DNA of 64,000 nucleotides. Origin: Marasmius tenuissimus (taxonomy: Eukaryota > Basidiomycota > Agaricomycetes > Agaricales > Marasmiaceae). Below the pieces are notes generated by a model. The model had not been told where the DNA came from. It worked only from the letters and a program-made list of their open reading frames with translations, and ran no database searches. Location of the stretch: assembly GCA_029532415.1 (NCBI GenBank), contig JAQOTA010000050.1, forward strand, positions 6,634,001-6,698,000. The letters run 5' to 3'. Every line of letters starts with the position of its first letter. Position 1 is the first letter of the stretch. Below are positions 33,424 to 45,869 of the stretch, in pieces. Position numbers and translations under genes: made by a program.

Positions 33424-35863
33424 ATGAAATGATGATTTGCTCAGTGGTCTTGCTGTCAAAGACTTCCTTGGAAAGGCTTGATGGATGTGTGAATATGCTT
33501 GAGGGTAAAGTTTGTGTCCCAAACCTTGGTTGCTTGTATATTGTATAACTCTTTGATATGAAATTGTTATTCTTTTGTTTTGTGCCCGGGTACCGAATCT
33601 TGACGCCCGCACAAATAGTGAATAACCGATCTTTGAATCTTGATTTGGCATCTGTCAAATTATGGTTATATAATTTCAAAATTTTAGTGTGTCTAACGCA
33701 CACTTGTGGCCCGTGGGTCAGAAGCTCCAGCTAGCTTGGTTTATAATGGACTTACAAGGATGGGCACATTGAATCCGGAGTTCATCTCGATAAAATACAT
33801 TGGCAAAGCTCCGTAGTTAAGCCTTGTGTTTTGATATCTCAAACTGAGGTTATGCATGGTTTACATTAGTTCTTGGTACCAGAAAGGTCCAACAGCCCTC
33901 AATACGCTGGCCACGATCTCCTTCACTGCTGCCAGGTGATGATGGATCCTGGTTTGGAGTGTGTGCCCTTGGATGGCTTGTTAGTACCTTGACTCAGATG
34001 GGATAAGGTGGGGTAGACAAGAGTACTTTCAAAATTTGGAATTGTGACCCCATTGGCCACAGGTTCATGAATGACGTACCTAAGTAAAATAAGGATGAGA
34101 GATCTGGAATGGAGAAATTTAACATGAACCCACACCAGCCCAATGTGTTCCATTGGCATCTCGGATCCAAATGCCTAGAGTCAGAAGGCGAATAACAACG
34201 CCGAGTATGAGAGCCCTCTTTGCTTCCTGCTTCCATTACCGGATTCCTCAGTTTTGACTACATCAACACCAACACGTTCTTCTATTGTACTTACGGCAGC
34301 GACGGAGGTATACACTCAAAGTTTCCCATGGTGACCATAGTCTCAAGCCCTACACTGATGGTTTAGTTGCATCACTAAAAGGGCTCGGAGAGGTAGATCA
34401 TTCCTGAGTTGACATCATTCAGACTGGATGGTGAAATGGTTGGTATATCAAGGACTATGTCATGCTATAGCTGCCCACTCACCTTGCCTTTATGCCCCTG
34501 ACAGACCGAAATGCTGATTTTGACACATTATGGATCATAATGAAGTGGAATTTGCTCAGCCAACTGTTCAATTCAACCTCTGTACACCCAGTGCCTAATA
34601 GTGCTTTTCTTGGCTCGTACTATTATGTCCTAACGTCGGGGTGGAATCTATTTGCTAATAATATATGTTAATCCAAGTTATCAATCTAGCAGTGAGCCTA
34701 CTTGCGAGCCTCCTTTCTGGTCATCCCGCAGCTACGCACGCCGTTAAAATCAGATTCTTGAATTCTCACCTGGTCATCATTGGCCATGGATATTGGCTTC
34801 TGATGCTGAGAAGCGTCCAACAACTTCTAGTTTCTTATACTCTGAACAATAGACTTCAGGCAGAACATTGGCGAAGATCTTGTTGACACTATAAATCACT
34901 GAAATTGATACAATCAATGAAGTCGAGTAGATGAACTTCAACCAACTTGTTGATCTCACTGATTCTACCTCAAGGCTTCCCGAACTAATAATTCACAATG
35001 AGGAAGGTGATTTGAACGGTTTAGGCATCAGCAAGACGTAGCTTTTCCCGGTGACCGTTCTCAACTTTTTTTTGGCACTTGAGCCAGTCGCAGGCTCACC
35101 GGACAGGAAATTTGGCTCCATGCAAGCTTCCAGCATCCCACCTTGCGCGAGATTAGTATCTCAAGACCTCCGGGGAATTAGTCTACTCTTGATAAAGAAG
35201 TGGATACAGAAGATCTCTGCCTGAAAACCACTCACTTATATCAGAAATTCAGCCGACGGGATTTTTTGACCCAACCGTTTGGGGCCCCCGATCAGCCCCC
35301 ACTGGTTAAAAACGGTTGTGAATGGTTATTTTGCCTGTTGACAATTAGTAGCTCAGTCTACAGTTGTAAGGGGTCAGCAGTTACTTCTCTTGGTATGTTA
35401 TTACACTAACATGGTGGCAGTATTGATGGCGGTATTGATGGCGGCGGCGGCGTACCTCGCTAGAGGTCTCACAACGCTCAGTACCATACTATCATAATCC
35501 CGTGTTTTCTGCATTCTGAAGTTCAGTGTGGGCTTTGACATTGCTCAGACACACGGGAGTTAGATTGACTGTCGGTCATCCAAGAACCTAGTTTTTGTTG
35601 TCACTAGATGTGTTGAAAGAGCTCATGTCAGTATTCCATCTATCACGCAAATGGGCAGAAGTGATCCGTAGGGACAGGTGAGGCATGTATCAGGAACTCA
35701 AAATGATGGCCGATCTGTCGTGCTCCTTTCAAGCCATTCTATAGTTGCCCTTTTCACATCCCACTAATACAATACAGATTACTGAGATGTGGGGTAGCAT
35801 ACCTTTAAAATGCAGGTGTGTATAGAAGTCATCAACCACAACCGCCAAACTTTCATCATCACA

Positions 35864-35911
35864 ATGTATCTCAAGCGCTTCGCTCTTTCAACGTTCGGCT
35901 TGATAAGATAA
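35864..35911 (+). pseudogene. Relic first exon of the array family
   Basis: ATGTATCTCAAGCGCTTCGC matches the family start, but the frame becomes MYLKRFALSTFGLIR then stop. The signal-peptide core VLPAVLAG and all later exons are missing. An upstream promoter-like region without a clear TATA box is still present. Confidence 0.6.
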
Positions 35912-35992
35912 TTTGTGTAGCCCAAATCCACTTCCGACATTTACGGTAACATTTCGGAATGGTGGGGGGCAGAACAAATTTCCCAGTGCTTT

Positions 35993-36012
35993 GGGGGGGG
36001 GGGGGGGGGGGG
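35993..36012. repeat. Homopolymer run of 20 G
   Basis: Mononucleotide tract, prone to slippage and sequencing error. A comparable run of 16 C lies at 42202-42217. Confidence 0.9.
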
Positions 36013-36599
36013 AGGTAAACCTAGCTAGCAACGGTACCGCTTCAAAGGAAAGCCTTCGTGCCTGTGTCGCTTTTGGGTCCGCTGAAGAGCGAAAATCTCG
36101 TTTATGATACCTGCCCAAACAAACACTGGAACGGATACAACATGTCGTGCATACTCCACTTGGGGACTACAGCTATTTGCATTGCACCTCACATCTTACG
36201 ATGTATTGAAAATACTGACGGGGTGGTATTGGTGTTGGTGGCGACGACACACCTGTTGATACTAGTGGAATTGATTCTCCATAATATTCCTATCATTTTT
36301 GGCATGCTTAGGCTATTTGCTTTGGCCCTCATCGTGATTTGACGCACTAGAATCGACGGCGTGGGAAAAAACTCGCTGATCATTAGCACCAGTGACTGCC
36401 CATTCTCATGGCATCTTTTTGATTGAAACCTTGACCACATCCGGCGACACAAATAACATCCACATGCGTAAAACTTCCCGACTGTCGATCTGACCCCATA
36501 CACACGTCTAAGTGTCCCAAAGTCCCGTTCTGTCCGTCCACCACCCCGAAATGTCAAGAGAACTTTCGGAAGTGGAGTTTGGGCGTAGCTATGGGTGCG

Positions 36600-36605
36600 T
36601 ATAAG
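36600..36605 (+). promoter_or_regulatory. TATA-like box of the gene at 36667
   Basis: TATAAG lies about 60 bp before the ATG and follows GTGGAGTTTGGGCGTAGC. Confidence 0.5.
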
Positions 36606-36666
36606 ATGTGTCGAACGCGCTCTCTATCTCTCATCGCTCGCCGATACTTTCTTTTGGCAAACTAGA

Positions 36667-37147
36667 ATGCAAATCAAGCAATTCACTCTTGCCATCTCGG
36701 TACTACCTGCTGTCTTGGCTGGCGTTATGTAAGTCCTCCTACTGCCCACCCTCAGCTACGCTGACACTGACTTGTTGAACCATAGTCTACGCAAAGAAGG
36801 TGTATATGTATTCCCAATCTCCGTCTTATGGCACGGACTGACCCTGGCTCCGATTCTTTGCAGACCTGTCCACTAGGCAACTCAAAGTAGAGGACGTGCT
36901 GAAAAACGCCGTTGACGGAATAACTGGGAACCCACTTGTAGTGCCCGTGACCGGCATTCTTCCCTCCCTTGGCGACTTGTAAGTTGTCTGGCAGGTAGGT
37001 TGTTTTGCTCCATAGTTTTGACCACACTGGAACTAACATGTTTGCTCATTGTGGCAGCAACAAAGAAGGCATATAATGTCAATCTCAATATTCTATCACA
37101 GCTTGTGTGTAGGGAGTCCTACCACCACCTGCCTCCACAATGAGTAA
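36667..37147 (+). CDS. Small secreted protein (array gene 7)
   Basis: Model: join(36667..36728, 36786..36799, 36864..36978, 37058..37068, 37113..37147), 78 aa. The signal peptide is MQIKQFTLAISVLPAVLAG; the conserved junction reads LRKEDLSTRQL and leads into a hydrophobic exon (LVVPVTGILPSLGD). The donor after the fourth exon is GC rather than GT (GCATAT where paralogues have GTATAT), so the last exon is less certain. Gly repeats are absent in this copy. Function unknown. Confidence 0.6.
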
Positions 37148-38610
37148 TACATAGTTTTGTAAATCACACAATTGTCCGAAGTAGGTAATGTTTTGCAAAA
37201 CACAGTTGTCCCATTTGTTCAATTCTACCGCTACTCGAACACAAAAGCCCAGGAACAAAGATGTCTTTGAGCTTTTGTCTAATACTATGATCTTGACCCG
37301 GTCACGGTTGTAGTACTTACGTATGGTGTGTGCGACATCGGATCCACAGAAATCTCCACGGTCGGTGCCTGAGAAGTAGCCATTGGGCAACGTATCATAT
37401 AAAATAGTCGCCGAGATCTCTATCAAATCGATACCGACCCCTGGTTTTCAGGAACTATTCCGGTTTACGGGATGAATGTCAAAGGAGAACAAAAGTAAAT
37501 CGAAATGAGGATGAAGAGTCACCATGGGACTATCAACTCACTTCAGATTCAGAATTCACTAGACTACCACCATTTCGAACGAGATCAAAAAACAAAATGA
37601 CGCAATTTTGACACACAGAGTTCAGTAACCTACGAAACTTGGCCTGAGGTGCGAGACAAATTACTGTACTTTTCTTTCGCAACCTCCTTCTCAGTCGCAT
37701 CAGTCACGAACAGCCGACAAATCACCCAATTGGGGACTTTCACCTGCAACTATTCTTCGTATGGTTCATGAAACGGAGTAGGATAGGCGGGCATATAGCT
37801 GTGGATAAGGGAGGAAGCTCGGAGGTCGTGGTGAGTGGTCAAGAAATAAAACACACCCAGACCAACTCAACGTGTTTGTTTACCATCGGCATTACAGATC
37901 CGAAATTCGGAGAGCGCCCAAGGACGCCCAGCGCAGGAACCCTCTTATCTTCTTCTTGCCTCCTTGATCACTCGACTGGGCCCGCTCGTACACGAGTCTA
38001 CCCAGAGAGCCCCTGACATATGGGGTGTCTTCGGTGAGTAAATTGTGCTGGTCTAATTGCTTTCGTTATTTGCCTTGTCTACGCCTCGAGTTCGAAACCT
38101 TGGGGAATAGGGGAAGTATAACGGAGTTTGTCCGAGATGAGGCTTTTAGGCACCCGAACAAATCCCCGAGCAATTAAAGCGGGCAATTATTACTACAGAC
38201 CTACTATTATAGCTATCTATACGCATTGAGCCTCGCTAGTGGCACTGCTCACAATGTACTGATTTGAAAGACTTGCGTGGTAGACAATTAGTGGAGGTGA
38301 TGGCGGCGGTGGCGATGACACATCTAGCTTGAGGCTACCTACGTTTCATTCCCTGCAAAATGGATCCCGTGTGTTCCTGTGACGTTTTTTGGACCGGAAT
38401 CAACTGACCCCTGAGACTCATTAGCAGTCCATTTGCCATCGAGAATGTAGGTTCACGCTAGATCAATACATTAAGCAACAGAAGAAATATCATCACACTT
38501 GCTAAAATTCACTGACCATCGATCCAGCGCCGTACATTCTTTCGAGCTGCTCCAAATTACCGACGCCCTCCATCTCTCGTAGTACAACGAGAGATCCCTC
38601 GTAAGCCACC
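37148..38610. repeat. Intergenic blocks of array unit 7
   Basis: Includes a segment related to 27160-27460, the CAGATCCGAAATTCGGAGAG block at 37887-37906 and the upstream block at 38275-38340. No gene recognised. Confidence 0.5.
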
Positions 38611-38681
38611 ATGCAAATTGAGCAACTGGCCCTTATCACATCCGTTCTTCCCGCCGTCTTGGCCGGCGCGATGCCACAGAT
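38611..38681 (+). pseudogene. Orphan first exon of the array family
   Basis: An intact 71 nt first exon (MQIEQLALITSVLPAVLAGA) ends in a GTAGGT donor. None of the later micro-exons or RQ exons follow before the next unit begins, and the TATA region upstream has been deleted. It is a truncated copy, probably without product. Confidence 0.65.
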
Positions 38682-39084
38682 GTAGGTCTTCTCATTCCCC
38701 TTCTGATTGCTCAAGTGAATGATTACAAGTGGTTTTGACTCAATCTGAGTATTATATCTGCATGCGACTCGCGATGATCGCGTGGTAAAAGTTAGAGAAG
38801 GTGATCGTCGCATTGTGGAGGCGCAACGCACTCATTAGAGACTACCTAGATTCATTCTCCATCGTGTTCCTGGTGTTTTAGCAATCGACCCTCGTGTTCC
38901 TTCAATATCGCTTGGAACAGAGTTGACAGCTCGGATCGCTTCTGCCACCGACAGGTCTTGTGAATTCACCAACTGTCGATCCGATCCCACACACCTCTCC
39001 AACGGTTCCCTTCCTGCCTTCTCCACCATTCTGGATTGTGACCGTGAATGTCGGAGGTCATGTGTCGATGTGGCCAAAGGTACG

Positions 39085-39092
39085 TATAAAAG
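39085..39092 (+). promoter_or_regulatory. TATA box of the gene at 39169
   Basis: TATAAAAG lies about 77 bp before the ATG. Confidence 0.65.
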
Positions 39093-39168
39093 CGTCGGCC
39101 ACCCCTTCCATCTCTCTAATCATCCTCGTTATTACCCACTGACTAGCACTGAGCCCTTGTAAACCACA

Positions 39169-39647
39169 ATGCAAATCAAGCTAATCGCCCTTGTAACATC
39201 TGTTTTTCCCGCCGTCCTAGCTGGAGTTATACCTGGGATGTAAGTCTTCCCATTCCCCAACCCAAAATACGCCGGTATTGATCTGTTGCTTCTTCATAGC
39301 ATGAGGAGAGAAGGTGTACTCCACTCATCTCCAACCTCGCATAGACACTGATTATGGTCCCGATCTCTCATAGACCTGGCAATTAGGCAACTCGGTTTTG
39401 AAGGTGATATTGGCTCTGTAGTCATCCCGGTAGCCACATTTGACGTGTCATTATTGGGGTGAGTCGTTTCATTTCCCCAGTTCTAGCTAAGTTGATACCA
39501 ACACCGACATGATGACCTTTTGTAGACGAGGCACCGAAGGAGGTATATTCGTCCAACCTCTTGCAGTTGTAAACATTGACCATGATTTCTCCTGCAGACG
39601 TGGCTTCTAGCCAACTCGAAACTGCTTACGATGGCACTCACATTTGA
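39169..39647 (+). CDS. Small secreted protein (array gene 8)
   Basis: Model: join(39169..39239, 39300..39313, 39374..39458, 39526..39542, 39598..39647), 78 aa, phases consistent. The signal peptide is MQIKLIALVTSVFPAVLAG, then MRREDLAIRQLGF. The last exon (DVASSQLETAY) has run into what is intron sequence in array gene 6 (ACGATGGCACTCACATTTGA), so the repeat region was shortened by an internal deletion. Fragments of later exons persist at about 39664-39760 (ACAAG micro-exon and TRQ). Function unknown. Confidence 0.65.
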
Positions 39648-41791
39648 TCCTTTCTAGTTTGGGCTTTTAGACAAGGTATGATTTTCCAGTCGCTTTCTGT
39701 CGTGAATACTAATCATGGGGCCTCTCGTAGGCCTGTACACTAGGCAGAAGGGGAAACAATGGTCTGCTCGGTTGCTTCGGTCTCGACAACGTTCTTTGAG
39801 CCTTAATTGATCTGTGAAATATGCTTGAGGGTGAAGTCTTATGTCACAAACCTTAACCAGAAGATAGGAAGCTTGTATATTGTATAACTCTTTGATATAA
39901 GATTGTGATTCTTTTGTTTCCTGCCCAGATACCGAATCCCAATCCTTACACAGATAATCCTTGAATCTGGATTTGGCGCCTGTCAAATCATGGTTGTATA
40001 CTTTCGTGCGTTTAGTGTGTCTAACGCACGCTTGTGGGCCAGCTCCGTCGGTCAGCTTGGCCTATAATAGGCTTATAGGGAGCATAGACACGTCAAATCC
40101 GGAGTTTGTTCTCGACAGTATATGGTGTCGAACTTCCGTAGTGATGTCTTGGGTTTCAATATTCTGTACTGAGGTCATGCATCATTTGCATTAGCTCTTG
40201 GTACCGGAAAGGTACAACAGCCCCAAATCCTTGCCCTTATGAGGAGGAGCCTTGATCGACGCGCTGGCGACGATCTACTTCACGCACCGTACCTGACCTG
40301 AGAAATCACTAATTAAGTACGCTAAGTACTCGTGATTTAAGCTGGGATTTACTCGCAACTTCTTTCCCCTCAGTCACGTCAAATGGCCAAAATTTGGAAC
40401 AGTCACGCTCACTGAGTTTGTCTCAACAGATTCAAGGGATGGAGCGGTGACAATGGATCCGGTTTAGCGTCTGGACCCTCCGACGGCTCGTCGTTACCTC
40501 GACTCGGATGGGGTAAACAGTGGTATTCCGAGAATTCGTAAATCGTGACCTCATTGGCCACAGGCTTATGAGCGATGTATGTGAGTGGAATAACGGTGAG
40601 TGGTATTCAATAGGGAGGAAGGACAAAATTCAACTTGGACCCACGCCAGCATAACGTGTTCATCGGGCTTTCGGATCCGAATGCCGAGAGTCAGAAATTC
40701 AACAACGACGCTGAGTACGAGAGCCCTCTTTTCTTCTTGCTTTCATTACCATTCAACGAGGTCCGTTCTATTAGACGCACCCACCCGTGAAAGCCACCAT
40801 GGATCATCGATATCGACGAGGCGTTGTAACTATCAGGCCTTCCGAAGAACAAGATGTTTTTATCTTCCCCTCCGCATACATTATAGTTTGAACGCACCGA
40901 GCTGCAATTCGACGAGGCGAACTTCTGGCATCCCGACAGCATTCAAACTCATTGTGATCCTGAACCTTTTTACCTTGATCAACATGATGGCAAAAATCTC
41001 GCCCATGCTACCTGCCCACACAACCTTCAGAATAGGTTACAAAATATAGCCCCGTATGTTGAGCCATGTGACTCACGTTGTGTTCTAGATTTGTACTGGT
41101 GTGGTGGCGGAAGATTTTCGCTTCAGTATACTCAATAGACACTCTACATGATATTCTGCGGTTTTGGCATCTTTGGGTTAGGTTAAAGTTCTGCTCTAAA
41201 GACGCTTGTACTACCGCCGACGGAACCGACTCCATTGATCGGAGAACATTTGAATACTGACTTGAACTCATCTAGCCACGGAGAGCTTGAACGTACCCAA
41301 TATCACTTACCGACTGTTGATCCAACCCCTGTATCAGAATGTGGTTGATGGTCAAGAGGCGTGTTTGCGATCGGCATTTTGGATCCGAGACTCGGTAAGC
41401 GCCCGATGGCGCCGTGTTCACTTTCCACTCCAACATCGACTGTCGATCCGACGCCGTATGCCCTTTCAAGTCGCTCTATGCTTCCTTTTCCTCAAACCCA
41501 CCTTGACCTCTCCCGGAGAGTGTCCGAAACATCTATTTGTCTATATATCGACAGCTCGCGGGGTGTGCCATCCATTTCCCAAAGGGCTGTATGTAAGCGG
41601 ACTATAACCGACGGTTCGGGACAAAACCCGCGGATCCCCAAAAGCAGCTCACCGTGAGTACCTACTTGATTGTGATCGTTTCTTTGCCTCTGATTGAGCG
41701 CTTGGATGCTGATCCGGACTTGTTTAATACATCCAGCGACAGAAGATCATGAACTGACTGACTTTAAATCCGACACGTACACGCTTGTAAG

Positions 41792-41942
41792 TTTGCTGCT
41801 AGGCAAACCCCTGTGACTGGCGTACTTACCAGTCTGGTCGGGGGTGGTTTGCTCACTGAGGGACGGCTTTATTCGCGGGCAGATACTTTCGTTCTACGAC
41901 ACTGAGACGTTTATTCAATGGTGGTATGTAGCAACAAAGGAG
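41792..41942 (+). pseudogene. Orphan RQ exon and micro-exon of the array family
   Basis: Reads AARQTPVTGVL...GGGLLTEG in one open frame, as in internal exons of array gene 1, followed by an 11-nt micro-exon CAACAAAGGAG at 41932-41942. No signal-peptide exon precedes it. The upstream junction fuses it directly to promoter-distal sequence (ACACGTACACGCTTGTAAG), consistent with a deletion between units. Confidence 0.6.
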
Positions 41943-42463
41943 GTACATAACGAAGACTTCGATATCCTATCGCACATACTCTAACCACGGTTCCCTCTCG
42001 TATGTATCTTTAACAGACTTGCGTTTCCGTTATGAGAGTTTTTTTTAGTTCGCTGGTGGATCCCTCGATGGAATAGATAGGGTACATGAGGTAGACAGGG
42101 GTACTTCCGAAGACCATCATATGCTATTGTCCACAGGTACATAGATTTGATGTACCTGAATAGTCTAACGGAAAGTAGAGAGAAAGGATAAATCCTGCTT
42201 GCCCCCCCCCCCCCCCTAACCACTCAACTGTCCCATATCTAGTATAGCTAGCAGTGTGCGCCAAACCTCACTACGACTGCTCGCGAAGTACTCAACTCAA
42301 ATATTTGCGTGGTGGGCGCAAGTGGCAGAAATGGAAATTTTTGGTCCGACGCGGATAGACTATCGGAAAAATTAATTGACTTCAGATCTGAGTGAATTCA
42401 ATACCTACAGCGACACGCTCCATTTCTCAATGCCACTCACTAAAGTCTTCTTTGTGACCCGCA

Positions 42464-42493
42464 ATGCAAATAGTCTACGTTGTCATTTGCCAG
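42464..42493 (+). pseudogene. Relic start of an array-family gene
   Basis: ATGCAAAT and the 5' leader match the family start, but the sequence leaves the family after three codons (MQI). Only a stub remains. Confidence 0.45.
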
Positions 42494-43052
42494 AACATCC
42501 GAGTCCCTCTTTTTTTTGAAACTCAACTCCAGTGATACGCTCCCGAATGTTCCATTGATACAACCTCAAGTTACTTGCCCCTAAAAAGTACAATGTAGGA
42601 GATGACTAGGACGGTTGAGGAAAGTCGTGCGGGCAGTCGTCCCACGTTATGATAGGTGGTAGCGACAGTGGCGGCGACACACCTCGCTAGAGGCTACATA
42701 ACCCTTGGGCACCACCTAAGTTCCTTGTCTCAACACTCTCCGGTTAGAAGCTTTGACGTTGTTCGGATACATGGGGGATGAACCGACGTCGGCTGCATAA
42801 GAGTCCAGTTCTCGTGTCACTAGATCCGTTGAGAAATCCAAACGGGCATTACTATCATGCAAAGGGGGAGAAGCGATCCGAATAGACAGCTGAGGCGTGC
42901 ATCGGAGCCTTGGAATGCTACCAATCCGCCATGATCAATCCATAGCTACCCTTTCATTGTGAGGGGTCGGTTACAGGCCTACCTTTCAACAATATACTAT
43001 CCCCATACAATGTAACATGTGGGTAGGATGGCGTGCCGTAGACGTAGATGCG

Positions 43053-43060
43053 TATAAAAG
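43053..43060 (+). promoter_or_regulatory. TATA box of the gene at 43096
   Basis: TATAAAAG lies about 43 bp before the ATG. Confidence 0.6.
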
Positions 43061-43095
43061 CTGTCAACCACAACCTTCGATATTTCACCATCACA

Positions 43096-43578
43096 ATGCA
43101 CCTCAAGCACTTTGCTCTTTTGACATCCATCCTTCCCGTCGTTTTGGCTGGTGTTATACCCCGCAGTAACTTGAATCCCAGCGGCCACGATACTACTGAG
43201 ATGATGTGAGTCTTCCTATTCCCTACTCTCAACTATCCTCATGCTGATGTGTTGATGCCTCATAGTCCAAGAAAAGAAGGTATATACTTGTAGTCTCTCC
43301 TGTTGTTAATACTGACCATGGTTCCCTCTCGTAGACGTGGCCTCGAGGCAAGTCGGTGTGGAGGGCAATGTCGCAGGCAGTGTCGCAGCCAATGCCGGGC
43401 TAGACATGGCCAATGCCGCAGCCGGTGCCGGGCTAGACATGGCTGGGGGAGCGGCCGGAGGGGCACTAAATTTGGCCGGGAATATTTTTGGGTAAGTGGG
43501 CGCATTCCCCCACTTTGACTACGTTGATACTGACCTCTTTGTCCCTTGACCCGGCTTAGAGGCCTCGGTCTTTTTTAG
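43096..43578 (+). CDS. Small secreted Ala/Gly-rich protein (array gene 9)
   Basis: Model: join(43096..43205, 43266..43279, 43335..43491, 43560..43578), 99 aa. The signal peptide is MHLKHFALLTSILPVVLAG, then IPRKEDVASRQVGVEGN. The main exon carries an internal near-duplicate of ANAGLDMANAA and AGAGLDMAGGA, so repeats also grow inside an exon, not only by exon duplication. The last 19-nt exon (GLGLF, stop) is short and less certain. Function unknown. Confidence 0.65.
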
Positions 43579-45812
43579 TTTGCTAATGGATCCCCGAAAG
43601 TGGAGTATATATCATAAACCCTGACTGAAGGATGATCAATAAGCGGGTCTATATATTGTAGACTTGTGAATCTTTTACATGTAAGACATCATTCACGAAA
43701 GTAAGACAGATGGTCTCCAAATCTCAATCTAGAGACTATAAGGTCACTGCCGTGTGCTTATCGGGCCTATTATACTTGCGCTTAGGGTAACATCTCGGCT
43801 CCTTTGCTCGAAACTGAAGGGCTTTATGTTTCTCTTTTCAGCACTATTTATTTATCATTGGAGGACATGAATACGGGAGTTAGTTGGGTAAAATCTACGG
43901 GTTGGAGAACAGCTTAAGGGACGATGTAATCTTCCTGGAGACAATGACTCTCTTGGGTTGGTTTCTTCAGTTTTTGCTCGCTGTGCCTGCCATTCTTGTT
44001 TCACGCGATCAGAATTGGACGCGGTTCACACGGACGGGATTTGTCGGTTCGACTAACCTTGCTACTCCTTATTTTTTTGGCGAATCAGGGATCATATAAA
44101 GTCTCTTCAAAGCGAACGGTCGAATCGCTTTCCTGGGTTTAGAGGGTCGCCTTAGAATTCTCAATTCCCTACCCGAGGTGAAGCAAGTGTCAGCGCCGTA
44201 CCTACACTCAACTACTTGAAATTGACACCATGAAGCCACAAAGAGTAGCACTTGATAGGTCACAGAGAAGAGACTCCTGGTTTTTCTTTTAACAAACCCA
44301 ACAGCAGCCTGTATTGTCGACACGTTCCTGACTTTGACGCTATTCTGTCTGAATAAACGAACAGTTAGTATATCAAGTATCGGACTATGTTTCAATCCCA
44401 CACTTGGCTCGCTTCTGTGAGTGAGTCTGGATGATTGATTGTTTGCTGAGTTTAGTTCAGTCGAAGCGACCATTAGGGGAGAGAACTTGACTTTGCTCAG
44501 TCAACCGCTCAATTTGACCTCCATATAGCTCCACAGCTGGCCTCGCTTCGTCCTCTACCTACCAATGAAAACACACCTACGCCAACACAGTGTGTTTGTT
44601 TACCATCGGCATTTCGGATCTAAAATCCGGAGAGCGCCCAATGACGCCTCGTACAGGAACCCTGCGATCTTCTGTTTTGCATGGTCACTCGACTGACTCC
44701 GCTTGTCCACGATTCTACCCCAGAGAGACCCTCACCCTATGCTGTGTATTCGGTGGGTCAATTGTACTAGTCTAATGACTCTCGCCAGCTGCATTTTCTA
44801 CGCTTCGAGATCGCTACAGTTTGGTTGAGCTCCAAACGTTGGGAAAATTGGGGAAGAATAAAGGAGTTTATCCGAAATTAGGCTTTTTGGGCGCTCGAAC
44901 GAATCTCCGAGAGAGTAAAGGGGGTAGCTTTTTACTACCTACTTATTATAGCTAGCTTCAGGCGTTAGCCTCGCCATTACTGTTCACGATGTATTTATCT
45001 CATATACGCGTGTGGTGAACATTAGTGAGGGTGGTGGCGGCGACACACGTCGTTTGAGGCTCCGTCGTTCCATTCCATGCAATATTTCAGTTGGCTTGTC
45101 ATGCTTAGGTGATGAGATCTACATCATCTTTTGACATTTTTCGGACTACTTGGAATCAATTAAGCTGAGACTGATTCACAGTGGCCTTACTCATCCACGA
45201 CTCTCTCCCAGAGGAGAACAAAATAAACTTATGCTGGGCGTCAGGAAATGGTGGAAAAAGAACAGAGTGCGAGGTAAGGACTTTGGACACCCGAACAACT
45301 TCCGGAACGAGTAAAACATGTGATTGCCTTTATATCTACTTGTCATAGCTAGCCATACGAGGTTCACTACTTGCGATATATCTGTAGTTTGAACACTCGC
45401 GTGGTGGTGGCGGCGCCGACACATTTCGCTTAAGGTTGCCTACATTCCATTCCCCGCAATATTGTTGCTGGTTTGAATCCTCAGGTGATGGTTTTGTATC
45501 ATCATTTGACATTTTGTTGGAATGGAATTAGCAGAACTGAGACTAGTTCACAGTTTGTTGAAAGTTGGCCAGCAATTCGGGTGGATTCCCTTCTAATGCT
45601 TCTGAATGAAAGATCGAATGTAGATTCGGACTTGTTCAATACAGAGCGAATATGTGCGCGCTTGCTAGAATTAACCGCTCGTCGATCCAACGCCGTACAT
45701 TCTTCCGAGCTGCTTCACGATCTCCTTTCTGCTTCCCCTTTCCACCATTCCGAATGTTGCCATAAAGTGTTCCATTACTGAAAGTGGGGCTAAAGTGTGT
45801 GCCATTGGTGCA
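43579..45812. repeat. 3' flank and intergenic blocks of array unit 9
   Basis: A shortened 3' flank (43590-43760), the TCGGATCTAAAATCCGG block at 44620 and two upstream blocks (45010-45060 and 45390-45436). A 134-aa minus frame at 44069-44473 resembles a minus frame at 28300-28575 (shared CF(T/A)SGREL), but both lie in duplicated sequence and no gene model works. Confidence 0.5.
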
Positions 45813-45820
45813 TGTAAAAG
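45813..45820 (+). promoter_or_regulatory. Degenerate TATA box of the gene at 45870
   Basis: TGTAAAAG occupies the TATA position about 57 bp before the ATG; the consensus TATAAAAG has been lost. Confidence 0.4.
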
Positions 45821-45869
45821 ACTGCCTACCACACATCATCATCCTCCCTTACCTTCCTTGTGAGCTGCA

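Larger units (their letters stand above)
33424..36599. repeat. 3' flank and intergenic blocks of array units 6 and 7
   Basis: 33424-33850 is the 3' flank block, 34140-34210 the TCGGATCCAAATG block, and 35400-35470 and 36200-36250 are upstream blocks. It includes a relic first exon at 35864 and a run of 20 G at 35993-36012. 34400-35350 shows nothing I can assign. Confidence 0.5.
39648..43052. repeat. 3' flank and intergenic blocks of array units 8 and 9
   Basis: 39770-40250 is the 3' flank block, 40640-40720 and 41370-41420 are TCGGATCCGA blocks, and 42640-42700 the upstream block. Two gene relics lie inside (41792 and 42464). Otherwise no gene is seen. Confidence 0.5.

Noticed and set aside
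36058..36557. Overlapping open frames upstream of the gene at 36667
   Set aside because: They coincide with the conserved upstream and promoter block of the array, and the frames are broken in paralogous copies.
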